From Granulicella arctica (GTDB lineage Bacteria; Acidobacteriota; Terriglobia; Terriglobales; Acidobacteriaceae): 64,000 nucleotides of DNA. A model generated the notes under the pieces. That model had not been told where the DNA came from. It searched no databases and worked only from the letters and a program-made list of their open reading frames with translations. Where the stretch lies: the NCBI RefSeq assembly GCF_013410065.1, contig NZ_JACCCW010000001.1:372001-436000 (forward strand). Direction: 5' to 3'. The position numbers and the translations under genes were made by a program. This document shows, piece after piece, positions 7,905 to 16,772 of this stretch (the first letter of the stretch is position 1; each line of letters starts with the position of its first letter).

Positions 7905-9725
7905 GTGTCCCCTTTCATCCAGATCGTTTCCCCTCGCAAACTCCTTTTCTCCAGCATCAGCTATGGGATCGTCTTCAGCCTTCTGAGCCTATCCTCAATC
8001 GGCCAGGTAAAGCAGCAGACGACGAGCAGTAGCAGCGAACAGCCAGCTGCACCTGCGCAAAATTCCTCCAGTTCGCCGGTAGCCCACATCGCGCAACTGG
8101 AGGCTGGAGGCTCCGCAATCACGCTCGAGACGAGCGAACCGCTCTTTGACCTGGCAGTGGCTCTCAATGTGTGCGGATACGATGCGGACCTTGCGACGTC
8201 GAATCCTATCCGGCTGAAGATCCGCCAAGAGGTGAATGACGCGGTCGCCACCTCGGAACCGGCCAGAGAGAGCCGCGATGCACTCTGCGGATATATCCGG
8301 CAACATACGCTGGCAGATCCCGGTTTGAACATCGCGCAGTATGTCTCACTAGCGCTTTACGTGACGCCAACGCCGGAGTTGACACCCTCGGTCGGCGAGA
8401 CAGAGATGCCACCTGACTCGACCCAGGTGGTTAATATTCTCCCTCTGCTGCGAAGCTTCAGTCAGGCTATTCAACTGCACCTGATCTGGATCGAGCATCG
8501 GCCGGAGTATGAGGCGCTGGTCAACGAGATCCACGACCCGCTGACGCGGATGATCTTGAACACGAACATTTACCTGCATCAGCCGGTCAGCAGCTACGAT
8601 GGTCGCCGCTTCCTGGTACTGCTGGAGCCAATGCTGGCGCCGTCGGCAACGAACGCGCGTATCTATGCAAACGACTATGTCGTCGTCACATCGCCGACCA
8701 GCGGGGAGCACCCATCGGTCCACATGGACGAGATTCGCCATACCTATCTGCACTACGAGGTCGAGCCGCTGGTGTATGCCCGCGCAGCCGCCATGGATCG
8801 GCTGCTGCCGCTGCTGAAGCCAGTGCAGAACTCTCCGCTGGACTTCGCACACAAGTCGGATATTGTTGCGCTGCTGACCGAGTGCCTGATCAAAGCGGTC
8901 GAGGCACGGACGATGGACGTCGGGCTTCTCAAGCCGAAGCGACCGGACACGGTGAAGTCGCGAGCCGATATGGAACACTTCGATGCGGAGATGTCGACCT
9001 ATGACCGACAAGCCGAGGTTGTGCGCCGCAAGACGGTCGATCTCGATATGCGCCAGGGGTGGGTGCTCGTCGAATACTTCTACGGCAAGCTGGAACAGAT
9101 GGAAAAGGATTCGATCAGTCTGAAGGAAGACATTGGCGAGATGGTCTATGGAATGGACGTGGAGCGGGAGCGCCACCACGACGAGCAGATCGCGTTTCTT
9201 CCGGAAGGAAGCGGCGATGTGGTCAGACGAGCTCCCATCAAGCCGACCGGGCTAAGGCTGGCGGAGCTGAAGATGTTGCAGGGAGACCCGGATGGCGCCG
9301 AAGAGCTGGCCGAAAAGGTGCTGGCAGACCCGAACGGCGACCACGCGGAGGCAAATTACGTGCTTGCTCGAGTCGAGTTGATGCAACGAGAGCCGGAAGA
9401 GGCGATCGTCCACTTCTCCGAGACGCTTAAGACCTCGAAGAACCCGCGCACCCTGGCATGGTCCCACATTTACATGGGACGGCTCTACGATATTCAATCG
9501 GATCGCCCAAAGGCCATGCAGGAGTACAAGGCGGCGCTCGCCACACGCGACAGCATGCCAGATACAAAGCAGGCGGCGGAGACGGGGTTGAAGCAGCCCT
9601 TTGCCCTGCCAAAGCGCGAGGCCATGCCGAACAGCGTGCCTGACGACACCCCGTTCGACCCTTCGGGCAAGGCGGAGAAGGACGCCTACCGGCCCGATTC
9701 CCCAGCCAAACCGCAACCACAGTAA
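7905..9725 (+). CDS. Secreted TPR-repeat protein of unknown role
   Basis: This 606-residue protein starts at a GTG, with an N-terminal signal sequence (LLFSSISYGIVFSLLSLSSIGQ) and a Ser/Gln/Pro-rich linker. The middle shows no recognised catalytic domain. The C-terminal part from about residue 445 has tetratricopeptide repeats (LRLAELKMLQGDPDGAEELAEKVL, ANYVLARVELMQREPEEAIVHF, AWSHIYMGRLYDIQSDRPKAM). It probably acts as a periplasmic or cell-surface scaffold. It lies 69 bases after the anti-sigma gene and just before rnc, so it may be read with either. Confidence 0.75.
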   Translation: MSPFIQIVSPRKLLFSSISYGIVFSLLSLSSIGQVKQQTTSSSSEQPAAPAQNSSSSPVAHIAQLEAGGSAITLETSEPLFDLAVALNVCGYDADLATSNPIRLKIRQEVNDAVATSEPARESRDALCGYIRQHTLADPGLNIAQYVSLALYVTPTPELTPSVGETEMPPDSTQVVNILPLLRSFSQAIQLHLIWIEHRPEYEALVNEIHDPLTRMILNTNIYLHQPVSSYDGRRFLVLLEPMLAPSATNARIYANDYVVVTSPTSGEHPSVHMDEIRHTYLHYEVEPLVYARAAAMDRLLPLLKPVQNSPLDFAHKSDIVALLTECLIKAVEARTMDVGLLKPKRPDTVKSRADMEHFDAEMSTYDRQAEVVRRKTVDLDMRQGWVLVEYFYGKLEQMEKDSISLKEDIGEMVYGMDVERERHHDEQIAFLPEGSGDVVRRAPIKPTGLRLAELKMLQGDPDGAEELAEKVLADPNGDHAEANYVLARVELMQREPEEAIVHFSETLKTSKNPRTLAWSHIYMGRLYDIQSDRPKAMQEYKAALATRDSMPDTKQAAETGLKQPFALPKREAMPNSVPDDTPFDPSGKAEKDAYRPDSPAKPQPQ

Positions 9726-9769
9726 ACCGTATGGCCGCGCATTCGATAGAGTAGAGTGCAGGGAGCCGT

Positions 9770-10612
9770 ATGAGGACGCGCCAGGGGAAGACGGGAACAT
9801 CGCGCTTGCAGCAGGCATCGGAGCCCCAACAGCCCGCGACGCAGTTCTTCGGCCATGTCTTCCGCCAGCCCGATCTGCTCAAGCGCGCTCTGACGCATCG
9901 GTCTCTCTCATATGAGACAAATCCAGATGCCTTGCTCGACCCGGCAAGCGACAATGAACAACTTGAGTTTGTCGGCGACGCCGTGCTGGGGCTAGTAGTC
10001 GCGGAATCGCTCTTCCGGCGCTTCTCGGGATCGCGTGAGGGCGAGCTGACCCGACTGCGGGCATCCCTGGTCAGCAGGAAGCATTTAGGCGAGGTAGCGG
10101 CTCGGATCGACCTGGGGCGTCTGCTGCGGCTGGGACGGGGCGAAGAGCAGAGCGGCGGTCGCAGAAAGCCTGCCCTGTTGGCGAATGCCATCGAGGCAGT
10201 CATCGCCGCGCTGTACCTCGATGGTGGCCTGACGGCGGCGCAGCGCTTTATCGAGAAACATATTATTGAGCCGTCCATGCCGGAGCTGGACCTTGCACTC
10301 CGCGAGGGCAACACCTTCAGCGGCGCAATCGGTGACCACAAATCCGCGTTACAGGAGTACCTGCAGGCCGCAGGAGCAGGCCAGCCGCAGTATGTGCTGA
10401 CTGACCAGACCGGACCCGATCACCGCAAGTCGTTTCGGGTCGAGGTGCGGATCGACGACGGACAGGGCGGCACCATCGCGCTGGCCGAATCGGAGGGGAC
10501 CACCAAAAAGCTCGCCCAGCAGCAGGCTGCACGGCTGGCGTTCGAGCGCCTGCGAGCCGACGACGATCTGCTAGGATCGCGAAGCGGCTCTGCTACGGAA
10601 GTAGTGAGATGA
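9770..10612 (+). CDS. rnc: Ribonuclease III
   Basis: RNase III cuts double-stranded RNA in rRNA maturation and mRNA turnover. The signature NEQLEFVGDAVLGL, carrying the metal-binding acidic residues, is present at about residues 62-75. The second acidic cluster is in ANAIEAVIAALYLDGG. A C-terminal double-stranded RNA-binding domain spans about residues 190-265 (HKSALQEYLQAAG...TKKLAQQQAARLAF). The length (280) is slightly above the usual 220-250. The gene overlaps the start of the following signal peptidase gene (ATGA at 10609-10612), an rnc-lepB association known in many bacteria. Confidence 0.96.
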   Translation: MRTRQGKTGTSRLQQASEPQQPATQFFGHVFRQPDLLKRALTHRSLSYETNPDALLDPASDNEQLEFVGDAVLGLVVAESLFRRFSGSREGELTRLRASLVSRKHLGEVAARIDLGRLLRLGRGEEQSGGRRKPALLANAIEAVIAALYLDGGLTAAQRFIEKHIIEPSMPELDLALREGNTFSGAIGDHKSALQEYLQAAGAGQPQYVLTDQTGPDHRKSFRVEVRIDDGQGGTIALAESEGTTKKLAQQQAARLAFERLRADDDLLGSRSGSATEVVR

Positions 10613-11397
10613 TCTCGTCCGCCGCCACCTCTCCGCCGGCAGCGCCTCTCACCCGTGCATATTCCGGCGATCCACTATCTGCGGTCCAGTCTCTGCTCTA
10701 CATCATCGTGGTAGCCCTGTTTATCATCACGTTCTCCGCACAGCCATTCCAGATTCCATCCGGCTCCATGGAGCCCACGCTTCGCATCGGAGACTTCCTG
10801 CTGGTGAATAAGCAGATCGTTCCCCATGCGGCGACCGGAGACCCTCTCCCCGGCACTGGCATCCATCGTGGGGACATCATCGTCTTCTACTACCCGATCG
10901 ACCCGTCGCTCCATCTGGTCAAGCGCGTGATCGGTCTGCCAGGAGATCGCATACACCTCCACGAGGGACACGTTTATCTCAACGGGCAGCTACTCGACGA
11001 GCCCTACGCAATATACCGCCCCGCCGCTCCCGATGGCTTTCGCGACAACTTTCCCCGGATGCAGAGCGCCGAACCGGGCGTCGACTCGCGATGGTGGATC
11101 AACATGCGGCACCTGATCGATCATGGCGACCTTGTGATTCCGAAGGGTCAGTACTTCGTACTCGGCGACAACCGCAATAACAGCGAGGACAGCCGCTACT
11201 GGGGGTTTGTTCCGCACGCAGCCATCGTCGGCAAGCCTTTTTTAATTTATTTCTCCTTGCGGCAGCCGGAACGAGACGACCCTCCCGCAACCGCTCGACT
11301 GGAGAGTCCGCTGCGGCGGCCCAGCCTCGAGGAGAGAGTGATCGACCATCTCTCCGACTTCGCCCGCTGGGACAGGACCTTCCAGGTTGTCCGCTGA
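10609..11397 (+). CDS. lepB: Signal peptidase I (first of two tandem copies)
   Basis: This membrane serine protease removes signal peptides from exported proteins. One N-terminal membrane segment (LLYIIVVALFIITF) anchors it. The catalytic serine is in PSGSMEPTL (Ser53) and the general-base lysine in VKRVIGLPGDR (Lys105). The conserved box LGDNRNNSEDSRYWGFV is near the C-terminus. Translation is coupled to rnc upstream. A second, diverged copy follows directly, so the pair probably arose by tandem duplication and may have split substrate preferences. Confidence 0.95.
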   Translation: MISSAATSPPAAPLTRAYSGDPLSAVQSLLYIIVVALFIITFSAQPFQIPSGSMEPTLRIGDFLLVNKQIVPHAATGDPLPGTGIHRGDIIVFYYPIDPSLHLVKRVIGLPGDRIHLHEGHVYLNGQLLDEPYAIYRPAAPDGFRDNFPRMQSAEPGVDSRWWINMRHLIDHGDLVIPKGQYFVLGDNRNNSEDSRYWGFVPHAAIVGKPFLIYFSLRQPERDDPPATARLESPLRRPSLEERVIDHLSDFARWDRTFQVVR

Positions 11398-12253
11398 CCG
11401 CAGCAGGAGAGATACACTGTCACCTGTGCCTGTGGAGACGACGTTGACAAATACCCTGGAAGTACGCACGGCCGATCCGGAGATCGTTTCGACCCAGCCG
11501 ACAGACGAAAACGAGACGCTTTCAGAGTCACTTGCGTCCATCTGTGTCGTGCTTGTGGTCTGGCTCTTCGTGATGACCTTCGTCTTCCAGAACTTCGAGA
11601 TCCCCTCAGCATCGATGGAGAAGACGCTGCTGATCGGCGATCACGTGATCGTCAATCGGATATCCCTTGCGCCGCTGACAAGCTGGGCACGCTTCATGCC
11701 GTATCACGAGGTGCATCGAGGCGATATCATCGTCTTCCTCAAGCCCGGTGAACCGGACCTCTTTCTCGTCAAACGAGTGATTGCCATTCCTGGCGACCGC
11801 ATTCATCTGCATAACGGCGTCGTCTACCTGAACGGCGTCGCACAGAACGAGCCGCAGGCGGGCATGCCGGAGGATGACGGCGATACGCAACACGCTTCCT
11901 ATCCCTACCGTGACGACTTCCCTGCCCTGCCGCCGACCGCCTACGACGAGGTGACACCCCAATGGGCGCATGATCTGCCCCGTTACATTCAGGGCGGCGA
12001 TCTGGTAGTGCCTCCGGGAAAGATCTTCGCACTGGGCGACAACCGAACAGAGAGCCTCGATGGGCGTTTCTGGGGCTTCGTGCCACGCGCCAATATTGTG
12101 GGCAGCCCGCTATTCGTCTACTGGTCCTTCCAGACGCCCGCCGATCAGATCGACAAGCAGAGTCCTAGAGAACAGCTCCGCTTTATCGCGCATGTTCTGA
12201 TCCATTTCTTCGATGAGACCCGGTGGAAGCGGACACTGCATGTTATTCGTTAA
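11387..12253 (+). CDS. lepB: Signal peptidase I (second of two tandem copies)
   Basis: This is a second complete type I signal peptidase of 288 residues. Its N-terminal tail is longer and rich in Thr/Glu before the membrane segment (SICVVLVVWLFVMTFVF). The catalytic pair is intact: Ser76 in PSASMEKTL and Lys129 in VKRVIAIPGDR. Box E reads LGDNRTESLDGRFWGFV. The longest frame begins at TTG 11387 and overlaps the first copy by 11 bases. Because both tandem genes keep all catalytic residues, neither is decaying. The start is uncertain, since an internal GTG is possible. Confidence 0.92.
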   Translation: MSADRSRRDTLSPVPVETTLTNTLEVRTADPEIVSTQPTDENETLSESLASICVVLVVWLFVMTFVFQNFEIPSASMEKTLLIGDHVIVNRISLAPLTSWARFMPYHEVHRGDIIVFLKPGEPDLFLVKRVIAIPGDRIHLHNGVVYLNGVAQNEPQAGMPEDDGDTQHASYPYRDDFPALPPTAYDEVTPQWAHDLPRYIQGGDLVVPPGKIFALGDNRTESLDGRFWGFVPRANIVGSPLFVYWSFQTPADQIDKQSPREQLRFIAHVLIHFFDETRWKRTLHVIR

Positions 12254-12323
12254 AACGGTAGAAAATAACGGTAGCCAACTGGCACCACGAATGTCAGACC
12301 ATGCAGGGTAACGGATAGAGCGG

Positions 12324-14003
12324 ATGCAGGAAACAGATTCAACCTACGAGCGCGAACAAAGCGTATCCCCCGCGGGACGCTCGCTCTTTCGTCGCCTTTT
12401 ACCGCTCTACGCGATCCTGCTGTTAATGATCGTGACGGCGCTGGTGGTGCCGCTGATCAACGTCAACCGCTACCAGCGCAGAATCGTTGTCAGCCTGAGC
12501 GAGAGCCTCGGCCGTCCAATCCACCTGGACCGGATCTCACTGACCGTCCTCCCGCTACCGGGTCTTACGATCGAAAACCTGGTCGTAGGCGAAGATCCCG
12601 CCTTCGGCTCCGAACCATTCATCCGCGCCAGCTCTGTCCGGGCTACCTTACGGATCAGTTCCCTATGGCGGCGACGCATCGAGTTCACAACGATCAGCTT
12701 CACCGAGCCAAGCATCAACCTGGTAAAGACAACGCAGGGGAAGTGGAATCTCGAAAGCATTCTCCTACAAGCTTCTCGGATCGCAGCCGCACCTACCGCC
12801 CAGGCGCGGGCAAGTGCTGCTCCACGCTTTCCGTATATTGAAGCCACAGGTGCGCGGCTGAACCTGAAGGCCGACCAGGAGAAGATGCCAATCTCACTGA
12901 CCGATGCAGACTTTGCGCTCTGGCTGGATAGTCCCGAGCAGTGGCGGCTCCGGCTGAACGGCCACCCTAACCGTACTGACACGAATGCATCCGATACAGG
13001 CACGCTTCAGATAGAGGGCACCCTGGGCCACGCGTCAACATTGAAGGACGTGCCAGTCAACCTGAAGGCCGAGTGGCGCAACGCTCCCCTGGGGGAGGCT
13101 AGCCGCGTTCTGCTGGGTCACGATGCGGGGCTACGAGGCTCATTGACGCTCTCGACCACCACACAGGGAACGGTCGGCAAGAGCACCGTACAGACGATGC
13201 TGCATCTCTCCGAGGTGCGGCGAGCCGACTTCATTCCAGAGCGCAAGCTATCCATCGATGTCGAGTGTCAGGCCGTCGAAACGGAAGCCTTTCGCTCTCT
13301 CAATGATCTGCAATGCAGTTGGCCGCCGGCCCTGACCTCAGAGAAGAAGATCCTGGCGCTGACGGGTTCCATCCCTGACCTGCGCCAGCTCTCCTCTGCC
13401 TCCTTTGAATTGGGTACTCCCGGAATTCCCGCATCCACCCTGCTGGAATGGATGCGGGTCGCCAGCTCTCAGATGAACCCCGAGATCGTTGCCACCGGGT
13501 CGTTAACAGGAAGCCTATTTTTCCATGGCTCTCCATTACCGTCGGCAGCTCCTGGCGAACCATGGGAGGGTCAATTTGCCTTCTCCGACGGAAGCCTGAC
13601 CGTACCCTCCGTGACGTCGGCTAAGCCGATGTTTTCGGGAAGCGTGGCCCTGCACTCGACTCCTCCTGCCACATCTCACGCGAAGAGTCCGCAGCCAGTC
13701 CAGCTTGTTCTGCCACAGGTTCCGCTGGACCTGGGAGGACGTGATCTGGCTACGATCGATGGTCGCTTCGACGAAAACGGCTACACACTGCACCTGACCG
13801 GCACGGCGCTTCCGGCAAAGCTGCTTGCATTGGGAGCCGCGCTGCCGCAAATTGGGAACGGTTTGGCGGCTGTCGTCCCACCAGCCGCATCAACGATCCC
13901 CTTCCGCTTTGATCTGACGTCCACGCGGATGTGGGGCGGGCAGCAGGTATGGCACCCCACCGACCACGTCACGGCATCGTCGAAATATAAGAAGCCCCGC
14001 TAG
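12324..14003 (+). CDS. AsmA-family inner-membrane protein
   Basis: The protein (559 residues) has one N-terminal membrane segment (LLPLYAILLLMIVTALVVPLI) followed directly by the AsmA signature region (VNRYQRRIVVSLSESLGRPIHLDRISLTVLP). A long periplasmic beta-rich domain completes it. AsmA-like proteins bridge the envelope and are implicated in outer-membrane biogenesis and lipid transport. The first 65 residues give the assignment and the rest is weakly conserved, as is normal for the family. It lies 70 bases after the signal peptidase genes and is convergent with the next gene, with 3 bases between the stops. Confidence 0.82.
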   Translation: MQETDSTYEREQSVSPAGRSLFRRLLPLYAILLLMIVTALVVPLINVNRYQRRIVVSLSESLGRPIHLDRISLTVLPLPGLTIENLVVGEDPAFGSEPFIRASSVRATLRISSLWRRRIEFTTISFTEPSINLVKTTQGKWNLESILLQASRIAAAPTAQARASAAPRFPYIEATGARLNLKADQEKMPISLTDADFALWLDSPEQWRLRLNGHPNRTDTNASDTGTLQIEGTLGHASTLKDVPVNLKAEWRNAPLGEASRVLLGHDAGLRGSLTLSTTTQGTVGKSTVQTMLHLSEVRRADFIPERKLSIDVECQAVETEAFRSLNDLQCSWPPALTSEKKILALTGSIPDLRQLSSASFELGTPGIPASTLLEWMRVASSQMNPEIVATGSLTGSLFFHGSPLPSAAPGEPWEGQFAFSDGSLTVPSVTSAKPMFSGSVALHSTPPATSHAKSPQPVQLVLPQVPLDLGGRDLATIDGRFDENGYTLHLTGTALPAKLLALGAALPQIGNGLAAVVPPAASTIPFRFDLTSTRMWGGQQVWHPTDHVTASSKYKKPR

Positions 14004-14006
14004 AGA

Positions 14007-15896
14007 CTATGGTGTCGGCGCACGCAGCTTGAGTTGGACCGTGTGCAGCGTTGTACGCATCTCCGGCACGCTGCCATCGTTGACGAGAACCTCGTCCGGC
14101 GTGCCTTCAAACAGGATGCGAGTCGAGGCGCTGGAATGTCCGGAGATGCGCAGCCGCTCGGTTGCCGTCAAAGCCCCCGAATGCACCGTCACCGGCACCT
14201 CCGCAACAGCATCGCCATCATTGCGAACGTCCACTGCGACCAGCCAGCCAGTAGACTTACCTCCCTGGGTAGCGAGCTGCCGCGGGGTCACGCCAACGAT
14301 CGACAGATCAGGCAGACCGCGGTCCCGATAGACCCAGTCGTCGAAGAACCAGCGCAGATCTTTGTGTGAATACTGCTCGAGATCCCGTTCAAACTCTTCT
14401 GGGTCACGATCCGCCTTTGCGTCCTTCCGGTAGATCAGGAGCGTCTGCTTGAGCGCTTCGTCGCTCGTGATGGAGCGCAGCATCCAAAGGACTGCGGCAG
14501 CCTTTGTACGGTAGTACACCTCGTCGCTTGCCCGAGTGAGACTCTGGCCCGTACCGGCTTGATCTTCCTGTTTGGGAATCTCCGGCTCGGCCAGCGCCAG
14601 CGTGTTGGTAGCTTGTTGGAGAGTATCAACAGCCGCATCACGGCCTTGATTGTGTTCAGTCCACAGGAGCGACAGAAGCTGCGGGACCCCCTCATCCAGC
14701 CAGGTCTGCGAGGACTGGAACCATGCGTGTGTCAGGGTGTGGACCAGCGAGGGAGCCAACACCGTGGCTGCTGCGGCATGCATGGGGAGAACGAGAAAGG
14801 CATCGTCCTCAAACGGCTGACCAGGATGGTCGATAATTTTTAACTGGGTGAGCGGCTGTGGCCCAAGCCACTCCGTCAAGAGCGGCTTCACAAGGGCAGC
14901 AGCAGCGGCGTACTGCGGCAACGAGTCGTAATGATCGGTCACCGCGGCAATCAGCGTATCGTCCGTCACGGTCGGCGCTCGATCCGTGACAAAGAGGCTG
15001 GGCGAACGGAAGCCGAGGCTCCGAGTGCCGAACTCCGCCGTGGCAACACCTGTAGCCTGCGCGACAGGCAGGTCCCGATCATCGCTGACAGCAACCAGTT
15101 GTTCGCGACGTCCACAGAAGAACGCTGCGTCAGGAGGGTCGCCAACATACTGGATGCTAAGCCGGAGATGCGTACTGGCGTTCTCCTGACGCAGGCGATT
15201 CCTGCCGACCTCCTGAAAGAACTTGGCCCCATCACCCAGAAAGACTGGAGCAGCAGCGGTGGGATACCAGAGAACGTTACCGAAGCCGCGCAATGCTGTA
15301 GTTTCGGGCGAGATAGCATCCCAATCGGCTTGCGCCGCCTGCTCCGGAGGCGCGCCAATGCGTTCGAGCCGCTCGGCCGAGGTATGGATCTCCCCGGAGT
15401 AGAAGACCGTAAGTGCAAGACTCGCTCCGGGAGCGAGAGGTTGCGGCAGGGTCACAATCGCTTCGTTAGCCTTGCCGGTATGATCGGCATCAGTATCGAT
15501 CTCGTGCTGGCCGAAGGTCGCAGGTGTAGACTTTTCACCAGATCCGAGGGCAATACTCTCCCATTTCAGCGTAGACGAAAGCTGTAGAGCGAGGTAGTGC
15601 AGCGGTGCGATCCCATCATTACGCACGTCGATCCGCGCATGCACCGCGATTTGCGACTCAGCGGGAACGAGATGAACATCCAGATCGTAGCTTGTAAAGG
15701 TGGGAGCGGTGCGGTCGGCGGGCGTGATCTCCGGCAGCACCGCTGTAGCGCCAGACTTCACGGAAGCAGGCAGGGTTCCGTGATCGGTGGAGAAAAGAAC
15801 GGTGCTCTTTTGATCCTGCGGCACTGTCTGAGATTGTTCCACGTGGAACATTGCCGGGCCGAGGAGTACAAACCCCAAAATTGTCGATAGCGTCAC
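14007..15896 (-). CDS. M1-peptidase-like protein with degenerate zinc site
   Basis: The 629-residue protein has an N-terminal signal-like segment and a beta-rich domain (DLDVHLVPAESQIAVHARIDV) typical of M1 aminopeptidases. A gluzincin-like core and a helical C-terminal part (YYRTKAAAVLWMLRSI, HKDLRWFFDDWVY) follow, the latter like M1 proteins. The HExxH metal motif reads HTLTH (386-390), so the catalytic glutamate is Thr. The third ligand candidate (Glu402 in TWLDEG) comes only 11 residues after the second His instead of about 18. Peptidase activity is therefore doubtful. The gene overlaps rlmB by 4 bases and probably forms an operon with it. Codons 16-21 encode a parS-like palindrome. Confidence 0.75.
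   Translation of the reverse strand: MTLSTILGFVLLGPAMFHVEQSQTVPQDQKSTVLFSTDHGTLPASVKSGATAVLPEITPADRTAPTFTSYDLDVHLVPAESQIAVHARIDVRNDGIAPLHYLALQLSSTLKWESIALGSGEKSTPATFGQHEIDTDADHTGKANEAIVTLPQPLAPGASLALTVFYSGEIHTSAERLERIGAPPEQAAQADWDAISPETTALRGFGNVLWYPTAAAPVFLGDGAKFFQEVGRNRLRQENASTHLRLSIQYVGDPPDAAFFCGRREQLVAVSDDRDLPVAQATGVATAEFGTRSLGFRSPSLFVTDRAPTVTDDTLIAAVTDHYDSLPQYAAAAALVKPLLTEWLGPQPLTQLKIIDHPGQPFEDDAFLVLPMHAAAATVLAPSLVHTLTHAWFQSSQTWLDEGVPQLLSLLWTEHNQGRDAAVDTLQQATNTLALAEPEIPKQEDQAGTGQSLTRASDEVYYRTKAAAVLWMLRSITSDEALKQTLLIYRKDAKADRDPEEFERDLEQYSHKDLRWFFDDWVYRDRGLPDLSIVGVTPRQLATQGGKSTGWLVAVDVRNDGDAVAEVPVTVHSGALTATERLRISGHSSASTRILFEGTPDEVLVNDGSVPEMRTTLHTVQLKLRAPTP
15835..15850. promoter_or_regulatory. 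parS-like ParB-binding site
   Basis: The 16-base sequence TGTTCCACGTGGAACA is a perfect palindrome and matches the chromosomal parS consensus (TGTTYCACGTGRAACA). It lies inside the 5' end of the M1-like gene, where it encodes the peptide MFHVEQ. parS sites nucleate ParB for chromosome segregation and cluster around the replication origin, so this region may be in the origin-proximal part of the chromosome. No parA or parB gene is in the window. Confidence 0.75.
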
Positions 15897-16678
15897 GAAC
15901 CCAACCCTTTACGCTTCTTTGGAGGCATCGGCGCGGGAGGCGGAGCAGCGCTCTCCCGGCGCTGGCGCATGGCCTCGTACATCACGATTGCACCTGCCAC
16001 AGACACGTTGAGTGAAGAGACCTTGCCTGCCATGGGAATCCGCAGGAGATGGTCGCAGGTCTTTTTGACTAGGTCGTGCAGACCGGCTCCTTCGCGCCCA
16101 AGAACAAGGACGCAGTCGGTCTTGAAGTCGAAATCGGTGTAGTCAGGGGTTCCGCGCTCGTCAAGACCAAGCACCCAGACGTTTTTCTGCTTCAACTGCT
16201 CAAGCGAACGGACAAGGTTGGTGACACGGGCAACCTTGACGTGCTCGGAGGCACCCGCCGAGGTCTTCGCTACGGTTGCGGTAATCGGCGCAGAGCGGCG
16301 TTCGGGCAAGATCACGCCATCAACGCCAGCTCCTTCAGCAGTACGAAGAAGCGCGCCGAGGTTGTGCGGGTCTTCCACACCGTCAAGTGCGAGGAAGAAG
16401 CGGTGACCGTCTTTTTCAGGGGCCATCAGGTCTTCGATCGCCAGAAATTTACGCTCACGCACCATGGCCAGGACACCCTGATGCATGTCGGTGCGCGCTA
16501 GCTTAGTGAGCGTATCGCGCGATTCGTGGGTGACGCGAATGCCAGCGGAGCGGCAGAGCTCAATCAGACGATCGAGCTTTTCATCGCGGCGATCCCGCGC
16601 CACGCTGACGTGGTCGAGGGCGCGTGCTCCAGAGCGAATCGCCTCCTCAACAGGATGAAGACCGTAAAGAACTTCCAT
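15893..16678 (-). CDS. rlmB: 23S rRNA (guanosine-2'-O)-methyltransferase RlmB, SpoU family
   Basis: The 261-residue protein has the N-terminal substrate-binding domain (LYGLHPVEEAIRSG) and the SPOUT trefoil-knot methyltransferase domain. SpoU motif 1 is DGVEDPHNLGALLRTAEGAGVDGV. Motif 2 is VLVLGREGAGL and motif 3 is RIPMAGKVSSLNVSVAGAIVMYEA. RlmB methylates the ribose of G2251 in 23S rRNA. A closely related tRNA or rRNA target cannot be excluded. The C-terminus is a Pro/Lys tail. The gene heads a two-gene unit with the M1-like gene downstream. Confidence 0.92.
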   Translation of the reverse strand: MEVLYGLHPVEEAIRSGARALDHVSVARDRRDEKLDRLIELCRSAGIRVTHESRDTLTKLARTDMHQGVLAMVRERKFLAIEDLMAPEKDGHRFFLALDGVEDPHNLGALLRTAEGAGVDGVILPERRSAPITATVAKTSAGASEHVKVARVTNLVRSLEQLKQKNVWVLGLDERGTPDYTDFDFKTDCVLVLGREGAGLHDLVKKTCDHLLRIPMAGKVSSLNVSVAGAIVMYEAMRQRRESAAPPPAPMPPKKRKGLGS

Positions 16679-16772
16679 CTCTCCAGTTTACCGCCCCATT
16701 GCGAGGAGCCTTTTGGCGGCTGCATTTAGAATGTATATAAGACCCTTGCACCTTTAGCTTCCGGAGACGGAT

